64,000 nt of DNA from Lachnospira sp. (lineage in GTDB: Bacteria > Bacillota > Clostridia > Lachnospirales > Lachnospiraceae), in the NCBI GenBank assembly GCA_015057605.1, contig SVDX01000004.1:52894-116893 (forward strand). Reading direction: 5' to 3'. The position numbers were made by a program, and so were the translations under genes. The number at the start of each line of letters is the position of its first letter. Position 1 is the stretch's first letter. Below the pieces are notes generated by a model. It worked only from the letters and a program-made list of their open reading frames with translations. It did no database searches and was not told where the DNA came from. This document shows positions 9,778-18,873 of this stretch, piece after piece.

Positions 9778-9816
9778 ATTTTATCACTTTAACAAGCGAA
9801 TTATATGTGATAAAAT
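9778..9816. promoter_or_regulatory. Inverted repeat in the metH/punA divergent promoter region
   Basis: ATTTTATCAC at 9778-9787 is repeated inverted as GTGATAAAAT at 9807-9816 with a 19-base spacer. The repeat lies in the 110-base AT-rich gap between the divergent metH-activation gene and punA, where both promoters must be. It could be an operator, but AT-rich repeats arise easily by chance. Confidence 0.4.
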
Positions 9817-9848
9817 AATTATATATAAAATTTTTGAGGTGAAGCATT

Positions 9849-10673
9849 ATGAACGAATTATTATTAAAAATCAATCAGGCAGCAGACTATATTAGTTCTA
9901 ATATTCCTTGTACCCCTGATATTGCTATTATATTAGGTTCAGGACTTGGTCCGCTTGCAGACGAAATCGAAAATCCAATAGTTTTATCCTACGAAAATAT
10001 ACCACATTTTGTGCAATCAACAGTAAAAGGACATGATGGCAAGCTCGTATTCGGACAGCTTTCAGGCAAAAATGTAATTGCTATGAAAGGGCGTTTCCAC
10101 TACTATGAAGGTCACGATATGAGTATAACCACTCTCCCTACACGTGTATTTGCAAAAATGGGTATTAAAAACATTATGGTTACAAATGCAGCCGGAGGAA
10201 TTAATGATGATTTTAATCCTGGCGACTTAATGCTTATTAAAGACCATATTACTCTATTTTGTCCGTCACCACTTAGAGGACCTAACTTAGAAGAATTTGG
10301 AGCACGTTTCCCTGATATGTCAGATATATACAATAAATATCTTAGAATTATGGCAAATAACGCTGCCGAGCGTTTAAACATCGACTTAAAGGAAGGTGTA
10401 TACTCTTTCTTTAATGGACCACAATACGAAAGCAAGGCTGATATCATAGCCCTTAAAACTCTTGGTGCTGATGCAACAGGTATGTCTACCGTACCTGAGG
10501 TCATCGTAGCAAAGCATTGTGGAATGAATGTATTAGGCTTATCACTAATAACTAACAAGGCTGCTGGCCTTTCTAATGAAAAGCTCTCACATTCAGAGGT
10601 AGTCGCTATTGCAAAGGTAGCAGAAAGCAAGCTTATTACTCTTGCTAAAGAAATTGTAAAGGATTGGAACTAA
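9849..10673 (+). CDS. punA: Purine nucleoside phosphorylase (trimeric, PNP-I type)
   Basis: 274 residues. Phosphate-binding GSGLGPLADEIE near the N terminus, HYYEGH, TNAAGGIN, FNGPQYESKAD, and ATGMSTVPE followed by the LITNKAAG base-recognition loop with its Asn. Cleaves inosine/guanosine to the free base and ribose-1-phosphate for salvage. ATG with GAGGTGA upstream. The stop TAA overlaps the ATG of the downstream ABC-F gene (TAATG), so the two are coupled. Confidence 0.96.
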   Translation: MNELLLKINQAADYISSNIPCTPDIAIILGSGLGPLADEIENPIVLSYENIPHFVQSTVKGHDGKLVFGQLSGKNVIAMKGRFHYYEGHDMSITTLPTRVFAKMGIKNIMVTNAAGGINDDFNPGDLMLIKDHITLFCPSPLRGPNLEEFGARFPDMSDIYNKYLRIMANNAAERLNIDLKEGVYSFFNGPQYESKADIIALKTLGADATGMSTVPEVIVAKHCGMNVLGLSLITNKAAGLSNEKLSHSEVVAIAKVAESKLITLAKEIVKDWN

Positions 10674-12568
10674 TGATACTCGCATGTAACGGCATCACCA
10701 AAGCATTTGGTATTGATGAAATTTTAAAAGATATTTCCTTTCATATTAACGAAAAGGAAAAACTCGCCATAGTAGGTGTAAATGGTGCAGGTAAATCAAC
10801 TCTTTTCAAAATAATCACCGGACAAATAAACGCCGATAGTGGAACCGTAACTCTTGCAAAGGACACTAACATGGGTTACCTTTCACAGCATCAGGACCTT
10901 ATAAGTGACAATAGCATTTATGATGAAATGCTAAGTACAAAACAGGATATCCTATTACTTGAACAAAAAATACGTTTATTAGAACATGATATGCACAGTG
11001 AAACAGGCGATGCTCTTGAAGTATTGCTTAAAACCTACTCTAACCTAAATCACGATTTTGAAAGTAAAAATGGCTATGCCTACAAAAGCGAGGTTACTGG
11101 TATTCTTCGTGGACTCGGATTTATGGAGGAGGATTTTAATCGACCAATAAACACACTTTCCGGTGGGCAAAAAACGCGAATAGCTTTAGGCAAGCTTCTT
11201 ATTTCAAAGCCAGAGCTATTACTTTTAGATGAGCCTACTAACCACCTTGATTTACCTTCTATCGCATGGCTTGAAAATTATTTACTCAACTATCAAGGTA
11301 GCGTTATACTAATCTCACACGACAGGTATTTTTTAGACCGTATAGTATCTAAGATTGTCGAGATTGAAAATGGTAAATCTATATGTTTTAACGGTAACTA
11401 CACTGAATACTCTAAGAAAAAAGCTCAGCTTATGGATGCAAAAATGAAGGAATACTATAATAACCAGCGTGAAATCAAGCATCAAGAAGAAGTTATTAAA
11501 AAGCTCAAAGAATTTAATCGTGAAAAGTCCATTAAGCGTGCAGAAAGCCGTGAAAAGCTGTTAAATAAGATGGAGGTTGTAGAAAGGCCTCTTGAGCTTA
11601 ATGCTAAAATGCGTATAACTCTTGAACCAGAAGAAGAAAGTGGCAATGACGTATTAAGTGTTAATAACTTAGCCAAGGCTTATAATACTCCACTCTTTTC
11701 AAACATAAGCTTCGATATTAAACGTGGTGAAAGAGTCGCATTAATTGGAGCAAATGGTACAGGAAAGACAACCATTTTAAAAATCATCAACGGCATTATT
11801 GATACTGATTGTGGCAGTGTTAAATTAGGTTCCCGCGTCAACATTGGTTATTACGATCAGGAGCACAACATCCTTGATATGGACAAAACACTTTTTGAAG
11901 AAATAAGCGATGCATACCCACATCTTACCAACACTAAGATTCGCAATACCTTAGCTGCATTTTTATTTACAGATGATGATGTTTTTAAGAAAATTTCTCA
12001 GCTTAGTGGTGGTGAACGAGGACGCATTTCCCTTGCAAAGCTCATGTTATCAAATGCAAATTTCCTTATATTGGACGAACCTACCAACCACTTAGATTTA
12101 ATTTCCAAAGAAATTTTAGAAAGTGCCTTAAATTCATATACAGGTACTATTCTTTATGTTTCTCACGATAGATTTTTTATAAATTCTACCGCTACAAGAA
12201 TATTGGATTTAGAAAACAATTCAATAACTAATTACATTGGAAACTACGATTACTATATTGAAAAGAAAAAGGAAATTATTACTCCTACTACTGCAACTAC
12301 TCATAATGCAGAACCAACTGCTAATAAGTTAAATTGGCAGCAAAGCAAGGAGCAACAAGCAAAGGAAAGAAAACGTAAAAATGATTTAGAAAAGCTTGAA
12401 AAAAATATTGAAAAGCTTGAAACCCGTATAGCACAAATAGATGAGCTTTTAACATGCGAAGATGTATATACTGATGTACCAAAGCTTCTTGCTCTGCAAA
12501 AAGAAAAAGAAGGCTTAGATGAAGAACTTTTACAAGCCTACGAACAATGGGAAACACTTTCAGAATAG
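10673..12568 (+). CDS. ABC-F family ATPase (ribosome-associated type)
   Basis: 631 residues from the ATG at 10673, which overlaps the punA stop by one base; a longer reading from TTG 10664 is less likely. Two ABC cassettes in one chain and no membrane segment: Walker A GVNGAGKST and GANGTGKTT, signatures LSGGQKTR and LSGGERGR, Walker B LLLLDEPTNHLD and FLILDEPTNHLD. Between them lies the charged inter-domain linker (about 240-310). The C-terminal ~80 residues form a Lys/Glu-rich coiled coil. The layout fits the YdiF/Uup group of translation factors rather than a transporter; an antibiotic-resistance role is not indicated. Confidence 0.93.
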   Translation: MILACNGITKAFGIDEILKDISFHINEKEKLAIVGVNGAGKSTLFKIITGQINADSGTVTLAKDTNMGYLSQHQDLISDNSIYDEMLSTKQDILLLEQKIRLLEHDMHSETGDALEVLLKTYSNLNHDFESKNGYAYKSEVTGILRGLGFMEEDFNRPINTLSGGQKTRIALGKLLISKPELLLLDEPTNHLDLPSIAWLENYLLNYQGSVILISHDRYFLDRIVSKIVEIENGKSICFNGNYTEYSKKKAQLMDAKMKEYYNNQREIKHQEEVIKKLKEFNREKSIKRAESREKLLNKMEVVERPLELNAKMRITLEPEEESGNDVLSVNNLAKAYNTPLFSNISFDIKRGERVALIGANGTGKTTILKIINGIIDTDCGSVKLGSRVNIGYYDQEHNILDMDKTLFEEISDAYPHLTNTKIRNTLAAFLFTDDDVFKKISQLSGGERGRISLAKLMLSNANFLILDEPTNHLDLISKEILESALNSYTGTILYVSHDRFFINSTATRILDLENNSITNYIGNYDYYIEKKKEIITPTTATTHNAEPTANKLNWQQSKEQQAKERKRKNDLEKLEKNIEKLETRIAQIDELLTCEDVYTDVPKLLALQKEKEGLDEELLQAYEQWETLSE

Positions 12569-12570
12569 AA

Positions 12571-12601
12571 CAAAACGCCAGATTTAAAATCTGGCGTTTT
12601 G
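12571..12601. terminator. Bidirectional intrinsic terminator
   Basis: A perfect 15-base stem with a one-base centre (CAAAACGCCAGATTT and its complement). The stem ends in A/T tracts on both sides. It sits between the convergent ABC-F gene (plus) and the metallopeptidase lipoprotein gene (minus), which ends at 12603, so it can serve both. Confidence 0.9.
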
Positions 12602-12602
12602 G

Positions 12603-14687
12603 TTATTGTTCTATACTATTTTCAATTCGTACAATATAATCACTTAAAAATCCTGCCGTTTCTATATCATATGTCAGCTTTATCCATTCTTCTAAGAGCT
12701 TAGCTTTAGCTATTATATGTGGGCTCTTCATATATGAAGGAACATACTCTTCTGATGTCATAATATGTTCAAACACTCTTGCTCTATCCTCTGTTGGAAA
12801 TGTTTTCGAGTAGCTATCTATGAAATATATGTTAGAATCCTCTCCACCCAAATAGTACTCACTCATTGTATATTGATCATTACCTAAATACGCTGAATTA
12901 CCGTATTCATCTACATATTTGTTTAAATATTCAAAGTCTTGCGGATTAAGTTGTGCCCATTCCTGTTCAAAATCTTTACCTATACATGTAGCATAGTCTA
13001 TTATTTTTTTATCTATAACATGGGACAGCTCATGAACAATAGTTGCTTCCAAATCATATGCAAGCGTAATATCCAGTACTATTATATGCCTTCCATCCTT
13101 TACCGTAGCATAACCTGCTGCATCTGAGATTGTATCAAGTGTCTTTCTGTGTATATCTCCTGCTAAATAAAAATCAACTGCATCAGTATATCCATAATCC
13201 ATATTTTTTAGTAGCTTTATAGGATATTTAGATAGAACCTTCTCCATATCATCTAAGGCTTCGCTAATAGTATCATAATCTAAAACCATATCAGATCTAT
13301 AAACATCTACTTCCATCACTCCGTCTTCACCTACATAAATATTAAGTGAATACTTTTTAGAAAGCTCATATGCTCTCTGATACAACGCATATATTGGATC
13401 ATCAAAATCATGTTTAGGCCTTTTTATTTCGTCAATCAAGAAATCATAAATAACTTCTCTATCTTCAACATCTTCAATAGGTGCTTCCTTTTGAATTTCC
13501 CAAATAAATACTCTTACCATTGGGTCATACTCAAACTCACTTACTGCAGACAATTCTTCCAAACATAAAACAAATCTACTATCACTTGATTTTTTAGTAT
13601 AACAGCAATAATAATTATCTGTATCTTCAGAAGAAAAGCTATATTTTAAATTTCCTGAATCTACATCATAATAGTTCCAGTTATATTTATATCCATTTTC
13701 CAAATAATCTTTATTAACTATTATCACAGACGATTTATCCGCATATTGTATGCTGTCGTCATAGTATGTGTCTGGAGCAATTGTTAAATCAATGCATTTC
13801 ACTGCATTCTCTATGGTTGGGTCAATGATTCTTCTTACATACTTTTCCTTTGCATAATTATAGTATATAAATGCATTTCCCATAACCTCCATACTATAAT
13901 CCTTTGAAGAATATGTGCTCATTTGCATATTCTCAAGATTTAATATAACAAATTTGGCGCCTTCCAAACGATGATTAGCCGTCATTAGCAGATACTTATC
14001 ATCATCTGTTATATCTATAATGTATTTAAAGGTTATATTCTCTGTTTGAATATTAAGTGGCATTGATGTCTTAGTTGCTGTGTCATATTTGAATATCTTA
14101 TCCTGCTCTTCATCCAAATAATAAACATATTTACCACTATTACTCATAGCCTTTGAATAATATACATATTCATCTTGATTATCATTTGATTGGCTATGAA
14201 CAGTATGAGAATCAAATGCCGAATTTACAACATAAATATCCTCTGTTATAATATTTTCAATGATAACCTGTCCATCAGTACCTATATTTAATTTGTAATA
14301 AGCATAGCTGTCAAAGTCCATCTCATATTCTTTTGAAACCTCGCCTGTATATATATTATACATTCTAAGTTTCATTTTATCATTTGTCATATGAGAATTA
14401 ACAACCAAAATTTCTTCGTCCGAATATAATCTTACATTTGTAAGGTTATAGCCTTCAAGTTCAAGTTTTGGTGTAATGTCGATTTTATTATCAAGATTCT
14501 TATATCTTTCACCTAATATTTCTCTTTGAGGCTCATTTTGCTCAGTTTCAGGCTCTTTAGTTACTTCCTCGGTTACCTGCTCTGTAATTGCTTGCGTTGG
14601 CATATCAGGTAACTTTTTATTCTCTTTATTACAGCCACTTAATAAGAGTACAAATATCAAGGCAAGGGAAAATATTCGTTTTTTCAT
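12603..14687 (-). CDS. Lipoprotein with beta-propeller-like region and C-terminal zinc metallopeptidase
   Basis: 694 residues from the ATG at 14687 (a GTG at 14696 is the longer option). The N terminus is a lipoprotein signal, KKRIFSLALIFVLLLSGC, so it is probably anchored outside the membrane. Residues of about 60-420 are repetitive, with segments such as YNIYTGE and YDVDSGNLKYS that resemble propeller blades and closely parallel the neighbouring lipoprotein. The C terminus contains HELSH near residue 552 in TIVHELSHVID, with EDRARVFE downstream as the probable third ligand, the arrangement of gluzincin-like lipoprotein peptidases. Target unknown. One base separates it from the upstream paralogue. 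Confidence 0.82.
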   Translation of the reverse strand: MKKRIFSLALIFVLLLSGCNKENKKLPDMPTQAITEQVTEEVTKEPETEQNEPQREILGERYKNLDNKIDITPKLELEGYNLTNVRLYSDEEILVVNSHMTNDKMKLRMYNIYTGEVSKEYEMDFDSYAYYKLNIGTDGQVIIENIITEDIYVVNSAFDSHTVHSQSNDNQDEYVYYSKAMSNSGKYVYYLDEEQDKIFKYDTATKTSMPLNIQTENITFKYIIDITDDDKYLLMTANHRLEGAKFVILNLENMQMSTYSSKDYSMEVMGNAFIYYNYAKEKYVRRIIDPTIENAVKCIDLTIAPDTYYDDSIQYADKSSVIIVNKDYLENGYKYNWNYYDVDSGNLKYSFSSEDTDNYYCCYTKKSSDSRFVLCLEELSAVSEFEYDPMVRVFIWEIQKEAPIEDVEDREVIYDFLIDEIKRPKHDFDDPIYALYQRAYELSKKYSLNIYVGEDGVMEVDVYRSDMVLDYDTISEALDDMEKVLSKYPIKLLKNMDYGYTDAVDFYLAGDIHRKTLDTISDAAGYATVKDGRHIIVLDITLAYDLEATIVHELSHVIDKKIIDYATCIGKDFEQEWAQLNPQDFEYLNKYVDEYGNSAYLGNDQYTMSEYYLGGEDSNIYFIDSYSKTFPTEDRARVFEHIMTSEEYVPSYMKSPHIIAKAKLLEEWIKLTYDIETAGFLSDYIVRIENSIEQ

Positions 14688-14688
14688 A

Positions 14689-15852
14689 TTATTCACCCTC
14701 CTCTAATAACAATATATATACCTTTTCTTTTCCGACATATTCTCTATTTTCATCATAAATTTCTTCTAAATTTAATAACATCATTTTATTTTGATTAAAG
14801 CATTGTGCACTTCTACATACATATGGCACGCTTGCCTTTAACTCAAAGCTTTTAAGAACATTTCCCGTATTAATATCATATTGCTTGAAGATAGTAGCAT
14901 AATCAGAAGCATTTTCATTTACTTCACAGCTTAAAATTGAATTTTGTGAAGCTGTTTTTATGCTTATACTATATGCATTTTCTGTATTAATTGCCAATTT
15001 AACATACTGAGATAAACGTGGCTTTGTCGGGTCAATAATTATTACGTATTCATCAGTACTATCAAGCTTATCATAAAGCAATATATTATTAGCTGCTTCT
15101 ATATAGCTTTCCTCTGCATCATAAATGCTACAGCTTTGTGTTTGGGTATTATACAGTACATATTTTAATGTATCATCAATGACCGCATGAATTATTAAAT
15201 ATTTGCCGTCTGCAGTAGCATTTTTAATATGATTAACAATTTTCCACTCTTCATTCCACTTTAATCCATCAACATTTCCAGTTTTCTTAAATAATATATT
15301 ATCCATCATTGTTTCAAAATAGTAAACGCCACTTCCGTCCTTAATGACAGTATAAATATCCATTTCATCAGAGCCATTAGGATTTACAATTCTGCTCTCA
15401 TCCTTAAGTTCATTTGTCAAGAATCTGACATCAACATTGGTATCAGAATATACTGCTATTCTACCATCTGACAATATCTCTACCTCATAATTCAAAACTT
15501 CCGAATGTTCGTAATTATATTCATGTAAAAATTCACCTGTATAAATGTTATACAATCTAATTTTCAACTTTCCAATCATAGATTGACGATTAACTACAAG
15601 TAAAACCTCATCAGAATATACCATTACCTCATCCAAAGTATATTCTTCCACATAAAATACATCACCTAAATCTATAAGCTTAGGCATACCTTCTACCTTA
15701 GTACCCTTAATCTCTTTTACAAGCTCTGTGGTCGGTTCCTCGTATGCTGTTGTTTTATCAATATTAGGTAATTCATCATTCTTTTTATTGCATCCGCAAA
15801 ATGTTAGCAAAATACAAATGAGCATAAAAAATGCTATACTATTTCTCTTCAT
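14689..15852 (-). CDS. Lipoprotein, paralogue of the N-terminal part of the neighbour
   Basis: 387 residues from ATG 15852, which has GGGTGG 5 bases upstream (GTG 15861 is the longer reading). Lipoprotein signal ends in LLTFCGC. It shares with the downstream protein the Thr/Glu-rich post-lipobox linker and the same ordered motifs (VYSDE-LLVVN, KxRxYNIYTGE, then DxYxVI and YYFE), but it stops before any peptidase domain. Probably a tandem duplicate that lost or never had the enzyme. Function unknown; the pair is probably cotranscribed. Confidence 0.75.
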   Translation of the reverse strand: MKRNSIAFFMLICILLTFCGCNKKNDELPNIDKTTAYEEPTTELVKEIKGTKVEGMPKLIDLGDVFYVEEYTLDEVMVYSDEVLLVVNRQSMIGKLKIRLYNIYTGEFLHEYNYEHSEVLNYEVEILSDGRIAVYSDTNVDVRFLTNELKDESRIVNPNGSDEMDIYTVIKDGSGVYYFETMMDNILFKKTGNVDGLKWNEEWKIVNHIKNATADGKYLIIHAVIDDTLKYVLYNTQTQSCSIYDAEESYIEAANNILLYDKLDSTDEYVIIIDPTKPRLSQYVKLAINTENAYSISIKTASQNSILSCEVNENASDYATIFKQYDINTGNVLKSFELKASVPYVCRSAQCFNQNKMMLLNLEEIYDENREYVGKEKVYILLLEEGE

Positions 15853-15896
15853 TACTTCCACCCTTTATCATATTTTCTTAATAACCATAATTATAC

Positions 15897-15932
15897 ACAA
15901 AAAAGACCACAAGTGCAACACTCACGGTCTTT
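15897..15932 (-). terminator. Intrinsic terminator of hppA
   Basis: Stem AAAGACC (15902-15908) with GGTCTTT (15926-15932), extended internally by AGTG/CACT, and a run of six T on the minus strand. It starts 19 bases after the hppA stop and separates hppA from the lipoprotein pair. Confidence 0.8.
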
Positions 15933-15950
15933 ATATGAATCATTTTATAA

Positions 15951-18137
15951 TTATTTAAGTAAGCTTAAAATCCAATCTAATAAGTTGTACTTACTGAAGA
16001 TTACAACACCTACTAATGAAACTGTAGACATAATCTTGATTAAGATATCAAGTGATGGACCTACTGTATCCTTAAGTGGGTCACCTACTGTATCACCAAC
16101 AACTGCTGCATCATGAGCTGGAGAACCCTTCTTATGTCCTTCAACACCACCTGCTTCAATGTACTTCTTACCATTATCCCAAGCACCACCTGCATTACCT
16201 GTAAAGATAGCAAGCATAATAGCTGAAACTGTTGCACCAATTAATACACCTGCAACAAAGTAAGGTCCAAATAAGAAGCCTGATGCTAATGGGAAAATAA
16301 TTGAAAGTACAGCTGGGAATCTCATTTCCTTTAAAGCACCCTGTGATGAAATTTCAATACATGTCTTGTAGTCTGGCTTAGCCTTTCCTTCAAGAATACC
16401 AGGGATTTCTCTAAACTGTCTTCTAACTTCTTCAACCATCTTACGAGCTGCCTTAGCAACTGCTTCAATAAGCATACCAGAGAATAAGAATGGTAATGCT
16501 GCACCAACTAAACAACCTGCAAGGATTAATGGATCTGTAAAGTTAAGTACTAACTCTGTTCCCTTTTCATTAAATGCATAAAGGAAAGAAACCATCATTG
16601 ATAAAGTAGCAAGTGAAGCTGAACCGATAGCAAAGCCCTTACCGATAGCTGCTGTTGTGTTACCAACTGAGTCAAGCTTATCTGTAATCTCTCTAACTGA
16701 TGGATCAAGCTCAGACATTTCTGCAATACCACCTGCATTATCAGAGATTGGACCATATGTATCAACAGATACTGTAGCTGAAACGAATGAAAGCATACCA
16801 ATAGCCGCCATAGCAAGACCAAACATACCTGAAACTGCATAAGAAGCATAAATGGCAATACCAAGTACAATAAGTGGAGCCATACAAGACTTCATACCAA
16901 CTGCAAGACCTTGTGTAATTGTAAGGGCAGCACCTTCCTTAGAAGCTTCTGCAATACCCTTTGTTGGCTTGTAATCATAGCTTGTGTAGTATTCAGCAAT
17001 AGCACCGATAACAACACCACTCACAACACCTAAAGCTGCTGCAATCCATGGTGATAACCAACCTAAAGCAAAACCTGTTCCTGTTAAATCAACTGACTTA
17101 GACTCGAACATATACCATGTAATAGCTAAACCGCCTAATACTGTGATACCAGCAGCTGCCCATGTAGCAAAGTTTAAGTCCTTATGTGGATCATTAGAAT
17201 CCTTCTTTACAAGTACATATGCAATACCAAGTGCTGATGCAACTAAACCTAAAGCTGCAAATACAAGTGGATAATACATCATAACTTCTAAAGTTGCAGG
17301 TACAATAGCAGCATTAACTGCTGAATGTATAAATAAACTAACTGCTAAGATTAAACCAGAAGTAATGGAACCAACGTATGATTCAAGTAAGTCTGAACCA
17401 AGACCTGCAACGTCACCTACGTTATCACCTACGTTATCAGCGATTGTAGCTGGGTTACGTGGATCATCTTCTGGAATGTGTGCTTCTGTCTTACCAACTA
17501 AGTCAGCACCCATATCAGCAGCCTTTGTATAAATACCACCACCAACACGGTTGAACATAGCAACAATTGAACATCCAAGTGCATAGCATGATAAACATTG
17601 TGTGAAAATGCTAATCTTTTCTGTTGATGTCTTAACTAATTCAATATCAGCATATCCTAATGCTACACCAAAAATAATGTAAACAATAAATAAACCTAAT
17701 AAAGCAAAACCACCAACACAAAGACCCATAACAGAACCACCCTTAAGAGCTACCTTAAGTGTCTTACCAATGCTCTTTGTCGTATTAGCTGCATTAGAAA
17801 CTCTAACGTTAGCATATGTAGCAATTTTCATTCCTACCCATCCGGCAGCAGCACTCATACTAACACCGATTAAAAATGCAACCGATGGTTCCCATCTTAC
17901 TGCGCCTTCCTGTAAACTAAATACTACGCCGAATGCGATTGCTACTAATACTACTACAATAGCAATAATCTTATATTCGTATCTGATAAATGCATTAGCA
18001 CCAACACGAATAGCTGCGGCGATTTCTGACATCTTGTCAGTACCTTCTTCCATCTTCTTAACGGAAGCATAGTTAAGTGCTGCATATCCTAATGCAATAA
18101 GAGCTGCAACAATAACTGTAATTAACGCGATTGTCAT
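15951..18137 (-). CDS. hppA: Membrane-bound ion-translocating pyrophosphatase, K+-dependent type
   Basis: 728 residues with about 16 hydrophobic segments. The catalytic loops are present: GGGIYTKAADMGADLVGKTE, PEDDPRNPATIADNVGDNVGD and the C-terminal NAGGAWDNGKKYIE / AAVVGDTVGDPLKDT. It couples PPi hydrolysis to export of Na+ or H+. The motif GNTTAA (Ala where K+-independent enzymes have Lys) marks the K+-dependent class; in anaerobic Firmicutes these are often Na+ pumps, which is inference here. Codon use looks highly biased, as in a strongly expressed gene. It has its own promoter, operator-like palindrome and terminator. Confidence 0.97.
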   Translation of the reverse strand: MTIALITVIVAALIALGYAALNYASVKKMEEGTDKMSEIAAAIRVGANAFIRYEYKIIAIVVVLVAIAFGVVFSLQEGAVRWEPSVAFLIGVSMSAAAGWVGMKIATYANVRVSNAANTTKSIGKTLKVALKGGSVMGLCVGGFALLGLFIVYIIFGVALGYADIELVKTSTEKISIFTQCLSCYALGCSIVAMFNRVGGGIYTKAADMGADLVGKTEAHIPEDDPRNPATIADNVGDNVGDVAGLGSDLLESYVGSITSGLILAVSLFIHSAVNAAIVPATLEVMMYYPLVFAALGLVASALGIAYVLVKKDSNDPHKDLNFATWAAAGITVLGGLAITWYMFESKSVDLTGTGFALGWLSPWIAAALGVVSGVVIGAIAEYYTSYDYKPTKGIAEASKEGAALTITQGLAVGMKSCMAPLIVLGIAIYASYAVSGMFGLAMAAIGMLSFVSATVSVDTYGPISDNAGGIAEMSELDPSVREITDKLDSVGNTTAAIGKGFAIGSASLATLSMMVSFLYAFNEKGTELVLNFTDPLILAGCLVGAALPFLFSGMLIEAVAKAARKMVEEVRRQFREIPGILEGKAKPDYKTCIEISSQGALKEMRFPAVLSIIFPLASGFLFGPYFVAGVLIGATVSAIMLAIFTGNAGGAWDNGKKYIEAGGVEGHKKGSPAHDAAVVGDTVGDPLKDTVGPSLDILIKIMSTVSLVGVVIFSKYNLLDWILSLLK

Positions 18138-18174
18138 GTTAAAATCCTCTTTTCTTTTTGATATTTCCGTAATG

Positions 18175-18190
18175 ATGTAAGCGCTTACAT
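18175..18190. promoter_or_regulatory. Perfect 16-bp palindrome, LacI/CcpA-type operator in the hppA leader
   Basis: ATGTAAGCGCTTACAT is perfectly symmetric and contains the central CG and TGTAA...TTACA arms of LacI/GalR-family operators, including catabolite-responsive elements. A partial copy of the arm (GATGTAAG) lies just upstream on the minus strand. It falls downstream of the predicted transcription start, where a bound repressor would act as a roadblock. Confidence 0.75.
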
Positions 18191-18212
18191 TTCTTACATC
18201 AAACTATTAACC

Positions 18213-18241
18213 ATAATATCAAAAAAAGAAAAAAATGTCAA
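18213..18241 (-). promoter_or_regulatory. Sigma-A promoter of hppA
   Basis: On the minus strand TTGACA (18241-18236), a spacer of 17 bases, and TATTAT (18218-18213). Transcription would start near 18206, leaving a leader of about 70 bases that contains the palindrome at 18175-18190. Confidence 0.8.
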
Positions 18242-18248
18242 TAAAAAC

Positions 18249-18281
18249 AAAGAAAACATTCACGACGTCAATGTTTTCTTT
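18249..18281 (-). terminator. Intrinsic terminator of the J-domain gene
   Basis: Perfect 12-base stem (AAAGAAAACATT, 18249-18260, with its complement 18270-18281) and a 9-base loop, followed on the minus strand by a T-rich tract that overlaps the upstream edge of the hppA promoter. Confidence 0.8.
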
Positions 18282-18289
18282 ACTGTATC

Positions 18290-18811
18290 TTATCCAATAT
18301 AATATCTTTTTAACGACTCATATTCTTTGGTAATTGCTAAAACCACATCATTAGAGCCACATACATTATCAGGATGGAATATTTTAAGTAATTCCTTATA
18401 TCGTTTTTTTAGAGCAACACCACTGTCAATACCAACAAAAAACATCTTCGGATTAGTTGTAAATACCGGTGCCTGCGACTTAAACTTTTCACGTTTTACT
18501 TCGTCTGCAAAGTATTCCTTATCCCTTTCAAATCTTTGTTTATCTATTGCAAGCCTTCTTGTTTCATCCTCAAGAAGCTTCCATTTCTTTTCAAAAAGCT
18601 CGTTTTGGGAATCCAACTGTTTTTGAATTAAGGCATTTTTATTTTTTTGTTTGATAAGCAGTTCTTTTTGTATATCTAACAACTTACGCTCTTCTTCAAT
18701 CTCCTTCATAGCTGTGGCTAAGGCTTCTCTTTCTTTTTCAAGACGTATATTTTCCTTAAAAAGCCAGGTTTTTAATTCAGCTACATCTGATTGATTAATA
18801 TCAGCTTCCAT
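18290..18811 (-). CDS. Coiled-coil protein with C-terminal J-domain-like HPD segment
   Basis: 173 residues from ATG 18811, chosen because AAGGAAGTGAG precedes it while the ATG at 18832 has no ribosome site. Residues of about 20-115 are a continuous Lys/Glu-rich coiled coil (LEKEREALATAMKEIEEERK and on). The last ~45 residues, ALKKRYKELLKIFHPDNV and then ITKEYESLKRYY, match helices II-III of a DnaJ domain with the HPD tripeptide. It could stimulate DnaK ATPase at a site set by the coiled coil, which is inference. Monocistronic; no family name recognised. Confidence 0.75.
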   Translation of the reverse strand: MEADINQSDVAELKTWLFKENIRLEKEREALATAMKEIEEERKLLDIQKELLIKQKNKNALIQKQLDSQNELFEKKWKLLEDETRRLAIDKQRFERDKEYFADEVKREKFKSQAPVFTTNPKMFFVGIDSGVALKKRYKELLKIFHPDNVCGSNDVVLAITKEYESLKRYYIG

Positions 18812-18873
18812 AAACTCACTTCCTTTAACCATTATGCAGATATTATAATATAAAAACCTGACTTTTACAACTT

